A stretch of DNA of 64,000 bases from Patella vulgata (GCF_932274485.2 NC_065884.2:72433046-72497045); one strand, 5' to 3'; counted from the stretch's first letter, positions 43,518 through 55,649 are shown. Notes: a model not told the origin generated them from the letters alone. Numbers and translations: made by a program.

Positions 43518-44600
43518 ATTTTACTTGTTGTGTTTGGTGTGGTACTCCTGTACGTACTAGTATACCGGTATACCGAATCAGTTTAAGTAGAATTACAAAT
43601 TACCACCAGTTGATTGAGAATGTAAATAATCCTTCATTTTCCTTCATCTCTCCCTCTCATCCTACTCAATAACCAGAATATAAACATCTAGTTTATAACC
43701 ACCAGTTGATTGAGAATGTAAATAACCCTGTTTGAAGTTCTAATGATCTAACAATATCATCTCCTTCATCTCTCATTCTACTCAACAACCAGAATATAAA
43801 CATGATCTAGTTTATAATAGTTATTCTACCAGATCGTGTAAACCTTTAGATCAAGTAATGTTGGGCGTCCTACACCAGCAATCTGCTCTGTTGTGTACTT
43901 ATTATGGACGACAAAATATTAAGAGGTTACAGGATTGAGAAAATTTCATACGATATATCTAAAGCCCCTGCCCCATTGGTCACCATGTAGACGCGGTTGT
44001 TTTCCCGGCCCAGAAGGTATGTCATTGAGTCAAGTGGCGTGGTTTTCGATTTACGGCTTGTACGTAGGTTTTCTCCAGCTTCTCGGGTTTCCTTCAACGG
44101 ATAAAGCAAGATCCCTACACGCAAGCGAATTATTGAAATAAAATTAAACCATATGTTAGTCCAGAAATGTTTTGGTATACTAAATGGTATAATTTTGTTA
44201 TACATCAGCCAAGACGATAGAATAAAGAGTATAATGTTTAAGTGTAGCATAGATGATTATTTTAACTGGCAGACATGAGATAAAAATCTAAAAGTTGCTA
44301 CAACCACTGTCTGTACGTGCTGTGCTGTTTAATCTCACCATGAAGCCATTAAATCTACAGAGCTTCTATAAAACTCCCCGGTGTTCTTCTGGTGCAAGAC
44401 ATACACACAGATGATATACACAAACTTATATTTTTATATATTTGAATATTTCTGTTTTTATTGGCAGTACAATTTAAAGAAACATCTGACTGTAATACGC
44501 CCACTAGCAGCAAGGTCATCAGTGCTATCACCAACATCACACTGAGCCAGTTTCAAATAATCCATCTAAGTTTATGAAAATTTCCTTTAGAATAATGTCC
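43518..44600. repeat. Segment B of an inverted duplication
   Basis: About 1.1 kb matches the reverse complement of 55650-56827, including the peptide frame, a decayed S2 SINE piece (about 43990-44170) and A/T-rich flanks. Relative to B' it lacks about 220 bases just before the SINE piece. Confidence 0.8.
44355..44537 (-). CDS. Putative secreted four-cysteine peptide, copy 1
   Basis: A 60-codon frame starts at ATG (44537-44535) and ends at TAG. Residues 1-17 (MLVIALMTLLLVGVLQS) look like a signal peptide. The mature part would have cysteines at residues 23, 40, 45 and 48 (C-x16-C-x4-C-x2-C), two N-glycosylation sequons (NCT, NIS) and a dibasic RR before TPGSFIEAL. It lies in duplicated segment B, and its partner in segment B' has the same length and all four cysteines. 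I do not recognise the family. It may be a peptide hormone, defence or toxin-like peptide, an exon of a larger gene, or a chance frame. Confidence 0.45.
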   Translation of the reverse strand: MLVIALMTLLLVGVLQSDVSLNCTANKNRNIQIYKNISLCISSVCMSCTRRTPGSFIEAL

Positions 44601-44619
44601 AGTAGATGAAAAAAAATTG

Positions 44620-44898
44620 GGGGGTTGGATGGCCGAATGGTTAACACGTGCGTGCTGTATCATAAGGTCTGCCATTGAGTCAACTGGCGTGGTTTCGATT
44701 CCCCGGTTGTACGTGACAAGGAGTAGTGTGGCCTGTCCAACCTCGTGGGTTTTTTCCGGGTCCTCCTGTTTCCTCCCACTGCTAAAGACCCCTATGCGCA
44801 AGCGAATTATTGAATTAAAATTGAACCATGAGTTAGTCTCGAAATGACCTAGTTTGTGTCGAGTGGAAGTTAAACCCCATTTCCCTCCCTCCCTCTGT
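44620..44898 (+). mobile_element. S2 SINE, full length
   Basis: Head ggatggccgaatggttaaca, 3' end gttaaaccccatttccctcc. Abuts segment B. Confidence 0.9.
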
Positions 44899-44899
44899 T

Positions 44900-45680
44900 T
44901 ACCACAAGCTCCGTATGCCGCTTTAAACCACTGCGCCAACGATACGGATTTATATGGCTAACAAAAAGAAAAAAACTCAATTATATGCTTCGCCCACCCA
45001 CTAAATACGATAAATACTATAGTAGAGGGATCGCGTTCGATTAATAATTATTTGTTATATGTGTTTTCCTAGGTTTTCTGATGACATCCCTTTAAAATAT
45101 CTAGACATTTTAAATTTGATAACAAATCTAACATTCTTTTATTTAAAATGTTTAATAGACCATCTTGATATTACAGAAATGTTTCTGGCTATAAAATAAA
45201 TTTACTGCAACACTTGATAGGATCTTATGATAAAATGGTGTTTAAGATGCTGCTGTTTGGCTTGTATGTTGGTTACGGTGATAAAGGTGTTATAAATTGT
45301 GTTACCACGTGGTGTTAGTACCTCAATGGTAGTGACTGATCATGGCCAGGGCAACCGAGGCAAACACGTAGGGCCCGGACCTCAAAGGGGCCCAGCGATT
45401 TTGTGAAGAAAAAATTTTGTTTTGATATTTTGTAGGAAAAAAAGAGAAGACCCATTTCTCAAAAATCGTGAAAAAGTTACCTTTTCTCGAAGAGTTTTGA
45501 AGGGGCAGCGGTCAGAAAAATTGATATAAACGATTCAACGTTGGGTGGGTTGGCAGCGGGAAGTTGATATCAAAAATGTGTCGATAACTCGAAACCCGAA
45601 ATATTATTTCTGGTTGACAGGTAGCGGTCCTGTTACTCGTCCAATATTTCGCTATCAGCGACATTTTCCTACGTTCCATC
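44900..45680. other. Intergenic, nothing recognised
   Basis: No supported gene. A G+C-rich patch (45355-45400, gggcccggacc) recalls the core of the MITE at 25515-25716. Confidence 0.45.
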
Positions 45681-45686
45681 CAAACA

Positions 45687-45960
45687 GGGGGGTTTGATGG
45701 CTGAATGGTTAGCGTGTGCGCGCTGTATCATAAAGTCTGTCATTGAGTCTACTGGCGTGGTTTCGAATCCCCGGTTGTACGTGACAAGGAGTAAGGTCGC
45801 CTGCCCAACCTCGTGGGTTTTCTCCGGGTCCTCCGGTTTCCTCCCACTGCTAAAGACCCCTATGCGCAAGCGAATTATTGAAATAAAATTAAACCATATG
45901 TTAGTCCCGAAATGACCTAGTTTGTGTCGAGTGGACGTTAAACCCCATTTCTCTCTCTCT
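45687..45960 (+). mobile_element. S2 SINE, full length
   Basis: Head ggtttgatggctgaatggtt, 3' end gttaaaccccatttctctct. Confidence 0.9.
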
Positions 45961-45961
45961 C

Positions 45962-46117
45962 CCATCCAAACAACTTGCCAGGTCCTCGGTCTTGCACCAC
46001 TGACAAGGGGGAACCAAGCCGGAAAATCACGACGAACTTTCCCGACAACACCGGAAACGAACACGTGACATCCAGATCAGCGAGCCAACGTCTCACTCAC
46101 TGAGCCACAATGACTAC
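45962..46117 (-). mobile_element. S1 SINE, head half
   Basis: Starts in the middle of S1 and ends at the complement of the tRNA-like head (cactcactgagccac). It follows the S2 tail directly. Confidence 0.8.
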
Positions 46118-46119
46118 TA

Positions 46120-47029
46120 TTACTAACTAACGAGTCAAAATCGTCGACCACAACCAAAACAGTTCCAAAACACAGCACAGACATTGTAAAATGTCTAAAG
46201 TCAACAGCAACGCCCCGTTAAAAAGACGTAAAAAAGTCAAATGCATTAAGTGCCAAAAGATTAACCCGAATGTCAAATAAAAAACAGAACAATTCGTGGT
46301 ATGCGTGATTTATCGGTTTTATTGTTAGCTGGATATATTTATTCTTTTGTTAGCTGACATGTGAGGTAACAGATAAGGGGAAATTTAGGTGCCAATTAAA
46401 CGAATAACATACTATATAGTTTTATGGAGCGGTATTAACGACACAATTCTAACTCGTTATCTCCTGTAGAGAACATCTACTTATATGTACATGTACCTCC
46501 CTTATGGTACCCCTTTGACAGGTGTTTGGTCATGTGACCTGTTACTACGGTAAACCGGGATCACCCCCACCCTATCCCGCGCTCTTTTAGTGGAGATTGT
46601 AGTCCGGATTTTGGATGGAATAAATTTCGTATTGCAGATTACTGTTGCCTGTTTTATAAGACGAGATGCCAAATCCCCGTGCCTGTGTTTAGACACCAAC
46701 ACGTCTCAGTCGTAATGTATATGTTTATTTCAAAGTATGTAAATTATTTGTGCTTGATAACGATAAGAAATACTTGTCGAAGCATTGTGCTATATGTGTA
46801 TAAACCAGTGATTGTTTTCTATATAAAATGATACGAAATGTTGTGCTGTATGTGTACAAACTAGGGATTGTTTTTCATATAAATTGTGTTGTGGTTTATG
46901 TAAATTAACATATAAGAATTATAATTATGTCGCCGCAACCGTGTCTTGTGAAATTTGTGAAATGTTAAAATGTTTACGAAACTAAACAGACTACTACATT
47001 GGTAGTAAATTAAAAGGAATAGACGCTTA
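46120..47029. other. Intergenic; one 29-codon basic frame
   Basis: At 46191-46280 (+) a short frame (MSKVNSNAPLKRRKKVK, then CIKCQK) ends just before aataaa. Too short to call; may be chance. Nothing else is recognised. Confidence 0.3.
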
Positions 47030-47120
47030 TATACCAGTCCAGAATTACGTCGTTTTAATTCACATAGAGTATTTTAATAGGAATATGTGAATTAAAATGA
47101 CGTAATTTTGGACTTGTATA
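47030..47120. mobile_element. Hairpin MITE
   Basis: Arms tataccagtccagaattacg...ttaattcacata and the complement, with a short loop. Confidence 0.82.
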
Positions 47121-47628
47121 CTTAGACTGGCCACCAGATCAATTCACTTGATTTGATATTTGTTGTTTATTGTTTACAGTGTATGTGTAGTTTGTCTTGT
47201 CCGGGGGTTTGTCTTGTCGGTTTTGTTTTTCTTGCAGGGCGATTCCCCTGCACTTAAAGAGCAAGAATTGTGTTGTAAATTCCGCTCCATATCGTTCGAG
47301 ATATAAAAATTAATCGAGAAATAAATAAAGACGAGCATTAACCATTGAAAATAACAAAACTATTTTAGAGATATCATTCAAATTTCAAAACCAAAACAGG
47401 CCACAACTAAAGTAACTAAATCACTGACGAGATTTTAATGTATCTAAAAATAGAAATCATTGACACCCCGTCATTAAATGGATGGCGAGGTATCCTAGAG
47501 AAAAACCATCTTGCCTTCACCTGGCGAAAACCATTAACTTCGTTAATAAGTGAAACGTGTAAAAAATGACACATTGCTTAATTCTGAGCAAGTTACGAAT
47601 GTTTGAAAGTTTTGACGCGAAATAAGGG

Positions 47629-47792
47629 TGGGGGGGTGGATGGCCGAATGGTTAGCGCGTGCGCGCTGCATCATAAGGTCTGTCATTGAGTCAACTAGCG
47701 GGGTTTCGATTCCCCAGTTGTACGTGACAAGGAGTAGGGTCGCCTGTCCAACCTCGTGGGTTTTCTCCGGGTTCTCCGGTTTCCTCCCACTG
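47629..47792 (+). mobile_element. S2 SINE, 5' half, broken by an M2 junction
   Basis: Runs from ggatggccgaatggttagcg to ggtttcctcccactg and switches abruptly to M2 sequence. Confidence 0.87.
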
Positions 47793-48074
47793 AGATTTTA
47801 GCTTTTGAATTTTAGGCCAGATTCGATCATCATTACTAAAGTCGGTACGATAAAAAACATAGTCTATCTCAATTATCCATTTTTACGTTTAATTAATTTT
47901 AAAAAAAAATGTATTCCAATCCGCTAAATATGGCAGGCTAGCGATGCCATCTAGAGTTGATTATGGTCTGGATAGTTTAATTAATGTCTAATTAATAATT
48001 TAGATAACATTTCAGGCCTAAAGAAAGACCTGCAATAGTCAGATTTAGCACTTGCATAATGTATGTTTAACAAT
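47793..48074 (+). mobile_element. M2 repeat, 5'-truncated
   Basis: Starts agattttagcttttgaattt and ends cataatgtatgtttaa. Confidence 0.82.
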
Positions 48075-48107
48075 GTCCTGCCAGGGCGCCGTAGTTGCGC
48101 ACCTTAT

Positions 48108-48482
48108 GAAATGGAATGAAATAAAATGGGGTTTAACATCCTACTGTTCTGCTCCGAACTGGGCTAATGAAGACGGGCATACGCCATACAGTGTGCTATG
48201 AGGGACATTTTTCCCGGACAGCGGCACTACGGCCTACTCTTATATCGAATTCCAACTGTCAAGGGATCTTTTACGTGCACGCCAATGTGTACACGGGACC
48301 TCGGTTTTTCGTCCCATCCAAACGACTAGACAGCTGTCCTTGTCAGGCCCTACGTCCTGCATCACTGACAAGGGGGAAGCACGCCGAAAAATGAAAAATC
48401 TGGATGAACTTTCTCGGCAGGGATCGAACACCCGACCTCCAGGCTAGTGAGCCAGCGTCTTACCACTTAGCCACCGTGATCC
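48108..48482 (-). mobile_element. S1 SINE, full length
   Basis: Tail atgaaatggaatgaaataaa, head complement cttaccacttagccaccgtg. Confidence 0.9.
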
Positions 48483-48821
48483 CCGCGCACCTTATGACAC
48501 GATGTATAAAAGCCAAGCATCATATAACACCATGTTATAAGTCGGTAGACTGAACTTGTTACTGGTTGTTTGTTTGATATTAGACCATATGTATTTCTAG
48601 TTGTTTGTTATAAACACGTGTAGATCATATTACCTACTTATATACTATAAATATCAACATGGTATATAAATATACTATTTGTAGATAATACTATACTTAT
48701 ACCATATACACAACACATACACATCTCAACCTAACCATTACACTACTTATAATTAGCTTGACAACATTGAAACGTCTCGCCCCAATAAATAAGTAGCTGT
48801 TTTCCATAGGTATGTTGTTAA

Positions 48822-49340
48822 AGGGGCATTACTAAAGATTAGACAAATAGCTTACAGTTCTGGCTATAATAGTTGAATAATGGATAACGTAATAGAATGC
48901 TGAAAATTTCAGTCAAATTACTGAAGATTGGACAAAGTGCCGACAGTTCTCACTTTAATAGTTACCAAAATAGATAACGGAAATAGAATGCTGAAAATTT
49001 CAGTCAAATTACTGAAGATTAGACAAATAGCTTACAGTTCTGGCTATAACAGTAAAAAATAGATAAAGTATGCTGAAAAATGGCAGTCAAATTACTTCGC
49101 TCTAAGCCGAGAAAACAAAATTTCAAAACCACTGTAGCCTCCATTATTATTGTTACCGTTGTTACGATAATAGACAAAGTCTCGATTGTCCAGTTTTAGG
49201 TTAATCATGAACAGCCACTGAATCGCATTGGCCTGGATAAGTTAATAAATGTCAAACTAATAATTTAGAAAACATTTCAGGTCTAAAGACAGACATGCAG
49301 TAGGCATATTTTAACTCTTGCATAATGTATGTTTAATATG
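48822..49340 (+). mobile_element. M2 repeat with tandem triplication near its 5' end
   Basis: Begins ttaaaggggcattactaaag. A ~92-bp piece (gattagacaaatagcttaca, then gaaaatttcagtcaaattac) occurs three times between 48828 and 49095 before the normal body. Ends cataatgtatgtttaa. Confidence 0.82.
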
Positions 49341-49498
49341 ATTAATACAATGACATCATGATTAATGTGACGTCATAATGTATGTTTAAATAGATATTAG
49401 ACTACTTGACGTCACAGATCTAGTCATAGCATAAAGATGTTATTTCTATATATAACAACAAGTATATGTAACATCTACAAAATACATATATATGTGAG

Positions 49499-49646
49499 AG
49501 TCAATGTTTACAATCAGGCAATGTGTACAATGCCTGAAATATACCAGTCAATGTGTACATTGCCGGGTTAGGGATAGGGTTAGGGTTAGGTTTAGGGCTA
49601 GGGTTACAAAGGCATTGTACACATTGCCTGATTGTAGACATTGACT
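49499..49646. repeat. Palindrome enclosing a telomere-like tract
   Basis: Inverted arms of about 37 bp (agtcaatgtttacaatcagg... at left, its complement at 49610-49646) flank 49565-49606, a run of TTAGGG-type units with a few variants (ttagggatagggttagggtt). Confidence 0.85.
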
Positions 49647-50039
49647 GTAACATATATAAGAAGTTGAAGTTGTACTACTTATACTATAATGTACACAATA
49701 AAAACACTAGCTTATTGGCATTGGTTATGACAGTAATTACTCAATTATTAACATGTTTTGTTGAGATTATGCAACAAATGTATATAACATGTTTAACATA
49801 CATAAATATATGATATTCAAGCTGTAGTACTTATAATATAATTTATACAATAAAAACACAAGTTTATTGACATTAAAGTTGGATTCCTGTTCGGTTGTGA
49901 CAGTAATCACTCAATTATCACACTGTAAGCAGACTGTTTCTAGGTAATAAAACAAGACTATCATGAATGGCTCCTTTCTTGGTGTGCCCATGACGTAAAC
50001 AGACTATGTCTAGGTTTGGTTTTAAAACAAGGAGTTCAA

Positions 50040-50402
50040 TTGAAATGAAATGAGGTTTAACGTCCCACTTTTCTGCTCCAACTAGACTAATGAAGACAAG
50101 CATATGCCATATACAGCGTGCTATGAGGAAAAGGTTTTCCGGAATGCGGCGCTACGGTCTACTCTTATATCAAATTCAAATTGCCAAGGGATCTATTACG
50201 TGCACGCCAATCTGTACACGGGACCTCGGTCTTCGGTCCACCCGAACGACTAGACAGCTGTCCTTGTCAGGACCTTCATTCTGCACCACTGACAAGGGGA
50301 AACCACGCCTAATTCCCGATGAACTTTCTCGGCCAATAACGGGAGCGAACGACGACCCCCATGCTAGCCAGCCAGCGTCTTACTCACTTACCCACAGTGG
50401 GC
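50040..50402 (-). mobile_element. S1 SINE, full length
   Basis: Tail attgaaatgaaatgaggttt, head complement cttactcacttacccacagt. Confidence 0.88.
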
Positions 50403-50844
50403 CCAAAAGGATTTCAGTTCAATATATGAGCGTATTGTGAAGCAACTGATTTCTGACATTAATTACATAATACATACACCAGGCTTGTGGACATTTTACT
50501 TTAATTCCTTTATTCATTTGACCTTAATTATATCATAAGATTATTATTATGATGTAAAAGGACTATTAATCGGTTTTGTTACAATAAGATTAACTCATTA
50601 ACTCGAGATTAAGGTTTCGGGAGTAAATCATGGTATTATGGTTATTTCGTTAACTGACTGAATCACCCCCTAGAGAAAAAACGACTTAGTTAGACATGAA
50701 CTGACCATGGGTCGAAACCAATTACTTGATACGGATATTTTTAAATCAACTTGTCCATAATATCATATATAATACATTGTTCGTTAAATTTGTAATTAAC
50801 AACTACAACAACAACAATAAATACTAGAACAGCCTAGACTTAAA

Positions 50845-51391
50845 GCTACAATTTCATATTTTTAAGTTATATTTTTAAAATTTATTAAAATAAAGCCTTA
50901 AAATAGATGGTATCCATAAACCGTCCTACCTTGTTAAAGAATAATCCTATTAATCCTATAATTCACTATTGTCAGCTGAGAAATTGGCAAAAATATGATT
51001 TTCAACTTCAAATTCAAAAGTTTGAAGATAGCTATTCCATGGTGGGGAATAGAAAACAAGGGAGGAAATTCGGAGGAAATTGTGTTATTATTTCCGGTGT
51101 GAAGATTTTTAAGTGTGAGAAAGATCGTATAATAGTGAGTTGACAACCTATTGAGCAAAAGACATAAAAATAATTATGTTTTGGCTTTCTTAGAAACTAT
51201 GAAATTGTAACTTTAAATCGGAAAAATTCTGAGCTCTGAAGGCTTCACAAACTTTGTACAATTTATATTTTGTGTAAAAGGCACGGGACATAACCTAAGA
51301 AGATGCAGACCAAAATCTAACTTCTCTAAGATCTGTTGGTCCTTAGCATATTGTATGATAAATGTCATTTGAAGCGGACTTTAATTCAACT
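50845..51391 (-). mobile_element. M4 repeat, inverted partner of 40206-40829
   Basis: The same sequence in complement with few differences. It lacks the internal tandem duplication seen at 40560-40690. Confidence 0.8.
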
Positions 51392-51600
51392 TCAAATTCA
51401 AACGTTTGAAGGTAGCTAATGCATGGAGGCAATAGGAAAACAAGGAAGGTAATTGTGTTATTATTTCCTGTGTCAATGATTTTTAAGGGTGGGAAATAAT
51501 GCCCATGATCGTATAATAGTGAGTTGATGACCTATTGAGCAAAAGACATAGAAATAATTATGTTTGACTTTCTTAGAAAATATGAAAATCCCGCTTTAAC
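51383..51600 (-). mobile_element. M4 repeat, second diverged copy
   Basis: Shares cctattgagcaaaagacata and aacttcaaattcaaacgttt with the neighbouring M4 copy but is clearly older. Confidence 0.7.
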
Positions 51601-51668
51601 GTCTCATAGTAATAAACAGTAACTAGTTGATAAAGACGAGATAAACCTAAACTTCGCTCAGAAGAATC

Positions 51669-51989
51669 CAGGGCGGATCCGGGTGGGGGGGGATTCAAAG
51701 TGCGAGATAATGATATAGACTCTAACATGTGATATCGCAATTAATGCTTTGCATCCATGAAATTGATCACAATGTGGTCGTATTTTTTCATAATACAAAT
51801 TGACGTCAACCGGGGTAATGGAATTCTCTCTTAAAAAGTCCAGTGTAGCCTACATGTATATACATGAAAAAGACGATAGAGACATGTACTTCCCAAAAAC
51901 TATCCAAGGCCTTGCCCCCCCCCCCCAAGATACATTGTCTCACGAATCCGGCAATCCCACCTCTGCAAAAATTCCTGAATCCGCCCCTG
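51669..51989. mobile_element. MITE with CAGGGGCGGATCC ends
   Basis: Ends cagggcggatccgg and gaatccgcccctg, with G- and C-runs inside each end. This type of terminus is common in hAT-related MITEs. It has no coding capacity. Confidence 0.65.
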
Positions 51990-52700
51990 AGAATTGTAAT
52001 TGTGGCCCTTGTAGTTCCAGATCAGTTATAACTAGATGCCACTCAAAGAATTAGGTGAACTTGGTAATTTTAGCATCTTTTGGGTAACATTTTACCAACA
52101 AGATTTTTATGTTGTGTTCTTTGATATAAGGGACAGAAACAGCTTTGAACTTTTCGTTCTTAACATATGCCATAGAATTCCAAAACAATACTCAGGCTGT
52201 CTGTTTATATTCGTTCTACCAATAGTTGGCACTATGTTTGATAATGGATTTACCCTTCAAAGTCACAGAATACAGTAAAAGTCCAAACAATTTATTAGTT
52301 GACTGTAAGAACTAATTAACCAATACAAAACAGAAATATAATATTTAGTAAGCAGGATGAAAGATGGCCGCCGTTACAGATGGTCACAACATCTAATGTA
52401 AATTAATGAATTAATAAATTGAATGGGGTTCAAATTCGTACTAAGGTGACTAATGACGATGGAAAACATAATGTAGTGTTATGTTGAAATTCTTAAATCA
52501 ATTTAAAACTGCTTAGAATTTTTTAATACGATTGAAAGTTTCCATATATTCCGTTTTCATTTTCTAAATTGAACGGGGTTCAAATTCGTACTTTTCGGCA
52601 CCAAGGTGACTAATGACGACGGAAAAACATCATGTTGTGTTATGTTGGAATTCTTGATTTAATTTAAAACTGCCGAGGATTTCCATATATTTCGTTTTAA
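51990..52700. other. Intergenic; ~100-bp repeated piece
   Basis: aatggggttcaaattcgtac, then aaggtgactaatgacgac, occurs twice (about 52421 and 52571). An 80-codon frame at 52036-52278 is discussed under findings. Confidence 0.5.
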
Positions 52701-52737
52701 TTATTTATTATAGTGAGAACTACCAGCTCTGTATCAA

Positions 52738-52999
52738 AATGGGGGGTTGCACGCGCGCGCTGTATCATACGGTCTGTCATTGAGTCAACTGGTGGGGTTT
52801 CGATTCCCCGGTTGTACGTGACAAGGAGTAGGGTCGCCTGTCCAACCTCGTGGGTTTTCTCCACGTCCTCCGGTTTCCCCCCACTGCTAAAGACCCCTAC
52901 GCGCAAGCGATTTATGGAAATGAAATTGACCCATATGTTAGTCCCGAAATGACCTAGTTTGTGTGGAGTGGACGTTAAACCCCATCTCTCTCTCTCTCT
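52738..52999 (+). mobile_element. S2 SINE, head-damaged
   Basis: The A-box region is replaced by ggggggttgcacgcgcgcgc; the rest is a good S2 copy to ccccatctctctctctc. Confidence 0.87.
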
Positions 53000-53495
53000 G
53001 TATCAAAATCTTACATAATGCATTTTTAACCTATATCTAGTCATGATTTCAAATCTTTCAAATCCCTTAACTTGTATTTTATCAAATTGTTCTGCATCTA
53101 AATTAAAAAAACAATTACAACCAAGCTACGTGAAAATGAGCAGATAGAAGACACATATTTAAACCATCAAATCCATTAAAATTGATAATTAGGTAAATAA
53201 TCGGTTGATTGCAAGCTCGGGAATTTGTATTTTCGCGTGTTTTTTGGGTGTTTTTGGTGTGCAGTAAACGATTGATTGATCCGGTGAGTGTTTCGTACAG
53301 GTGTGTACAGGTGTAGAACTGTTTATAATAAAATACCTGATATAAACTACACGTGTTGCTATAACATAAACAACTTAATGGTAATCTATTTATAATAATA
53401 ACCCTGGAGTTTCACCTGAAATCACGTTAATGATGCAATTCGAGAATAGCGCAACAACTAAAGGTATAATCAAGATTGAACATCTTAATGATGCA
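53000..53495. other. Intergenic, nothing recognised
   Basis: No gene or repeat evident. Confidence 0.5.
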
Positions 53496-53498
53496 TAG

Positions 53499-53529
<31 letters not shown>

Positions 53530-53800
53530 TGGGGTTTAACGTCCACTCGAAAAAATTGGGTGATTTCGGGACTAACATATGGTTCAATTTTATTTCAATA
53601 ATTCGCTTGCGCGTAGGGATCTGTAGCAGTGGGAGGAAACCGTTTGACCCGGAAAAACCCCACGAGGTTGGAAGGTTGGAAAGGCAACCCTACTCCTTGT
53701 CACGTAAAAACGGAGAATCGCAACCACGACAGTTGATTCAATGATAGACCATATGATGCAACGCACACGGGCTAACCATTCGGTCATCTACCTCCCCCCC
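53496..53800 (-). mobile_element. S2 SINE with (GA)n tail in complement
   Basis: From the GA run through ggggtttaacgtccactcga to the head complement gctaaccattcggtcatct. Confidence 0.88.
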
Positions 53801-53982
53801 CCACCCAACGATGCAGAGAAATTGGTGCACATTAAAACTAGAAATATTAAATTTAGTCTCATGGTTTTGCAACTTAGCCTATTGCCATAATTTTCAACCT
53901 CGGGGGCTTTCTCATTCTCAGGTCGGAATTTTAGCGGTCGTTATAATAGCTACCGTTAATACGCCCTTCTGTGACTGAAATG

Positions 53983-54318
53983 AAAGCCTGGAGGTCAGGT
54001 GTTCGATCCCTGCATTGGCCGAGAAAGTTCATCCAGATTTTCCGGCGTGGTTTCCCCTTGTCAGTGATGCAGGACGGAGGGCCTGACAAGGACAGCTGTC
54101 TAGTCGTTCGGATGGCACGAAAAACCGAGGTCCCGTGTACATATTGGCGTGCACGTAAAAGATTCCTTGGCAGTTGGAATTCGATATAAAAGTAGGCTGT
54201 AGCGCCGCTGCCCGGGCAAAATTTCCCTCATAGCACACGTATGCCCGTCTTCATTAGCCCAGCAGTTTAGGAGCAGAACAGTAGGACGTTAAACCCCATT
54301 TCATTTCATTTCATTTCT
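53983..54318 (+). mobile_element. S1 SINE, nearly full length
   Basis: Starts at agcctggaggtcaggtgttc and ends with three atttc units. Confidence 0.9.
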
Positions 54319-54319
54319 A

Positions 54320-54642
54320 AAATGAAATGAGTCTAACGTTCTACTTTCTGCACCGACTCATTCTGTGACTGAATTCGGTCTTGGTGTTGGGCGAGAACGT
54401 AGGTTGTCTAGTCGTTCGAATAGGACGATAGACTGAGGTCTCGTGTATACCACTGACCACACGTCCTACTGTCTGCGTTCTGTGACCGAGCTCGGTCTTG
54501 GGCGAGAACGTAGGTCGTCTAGTCGTTCGAATGGGACGATAAACCGAGGCCCTGTTTATACCACTGACCACATGTTGAAGATCACCCGACAATTGCAAAT
54601 TGAAAGAAGAGTAGGTTGTAGCAGCTCCGTGTCACCACGTTA
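54320..54642 (-). mobile_element. S1-related SINE with a ~113-bp internal tandem duplication
   Basis: gggcgagaacgtagg, gtctagtcgttcgaat and ataccactgaccaca each occur twice. The tail side lies back-to-back with the previous copy. Confidence 0.65.
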
Positions 54643-54739
54643 ATTATCACTTTGATGTGGAAAGCTATTATTAAAGTCTACGTACGTCAGTTGCAATTTT
54701 CAGAAAATACCAAATCTTCCAGGACTTAATCTACGTTAA

Positions 54740-54950
54740 TAGAATGTTACCTCGGATTTTCCATTCTGGTTTGCCCTTACTTACAAATGGAGCAGGGCTG
54801 AGGGGCTGGCACAAACGGTGTCTAGTCGTTCGGATGGGACGAAAACCCGAGCCCTGGTACATAATTTGGAGTGCACACCATAGAACGAGGAAGAATCTAT
54901 CGAAACGCCGCCGTCCGGACAAAATTTCGCTCAATGGAACACTTAATTTC
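54740..54950 (+). mobile_element. S1 SINE, diverged and gapped
   Basis: Contains cggattttccattctggttt, ctagtcgttcggatgggacg and ccggacaaaatttcgctcaa in S1 order. Confidence 0.7.
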
Positions 54951-54964
54951 TAAAAAGCTAACAC

Positions 54965-55044
54965 TATATTACGCGCAAGCGAATTATTGAATAAAAATTA
55001 AACCATGTATTAGTCCCAAAATAATCTAGTTTGTGTCGAGTGGA

Positions 55045-55083
<39 letters not shown>
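54965..55083 (+). mobile_element. S2 SINE, 3' end with TC tail
   Basis: Starts attacgcgcaagcgaattat; tail of about 17 TC units. Confidence 0.87.
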
Positions 55084-55086
<3 letters not shown>

Positions 55087-55349
55087 TACAGATAAATGCA
55101 TTTCAGCTGATTTATAAATATATCTGCACCGACTGTATTATCAAGTGTTTATATTTCTAGCTACTCAACCAGACATTATTTATAGCTTCACGTACTTTAT
55201 ATCATTTACTTTATTGACACAGTTGATCAAAGGTCACCTCTGACGTCATATTGTAAACAATGACGTATTATACCGGATATCATGTGCGATTCATAAATAA
55301 TTCGAATTCTTAAAAAAAACGAAAGGTAGATTTATTGTGTTACATACAA

Positions 55350-55407
55350 CTGATTAAAACACAGATCTTATTTCGTTTCGATTTTTATAGTTCGAAATTT
55401 CTTTTTA
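55350..55407 (+). mobile_element. M1 MITE left-end fragment
   Basis: ctgattaaaacacagatctt through atagttcgaaattt, then an abrupt switch to S1 sequence. Confidence 0.75.
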
Positions 55408-55635
55408 CTGCCAAGGGATCTTTTACACGCCAATGTGTTCACAGGACGTTGTTTTTCTGTTGTCCTATTCAAAGACTAGACAGCTGTCCTTGTCAGACCC
55501 TCCATCCTACACCACTGACAAGGGGAAACCACGCCGGAAAATCCCAATAGACCCTCTCGGCAAACACTGGGGGCGAAACCGCGACATCCAGGCTAGCTAG
55601 CCAGCGTCTTACTCACTTAGCCACCGTGACTCCTG
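55408..55635 (-). mobile_element. S1 SINE, head half
   Basis: From tgccaagggatcttttacac to the head complement cttactcacttagccaccgt. Confidence 0.87.
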
Positions 55636-55649
55636 TTTTCAATAGAAAA

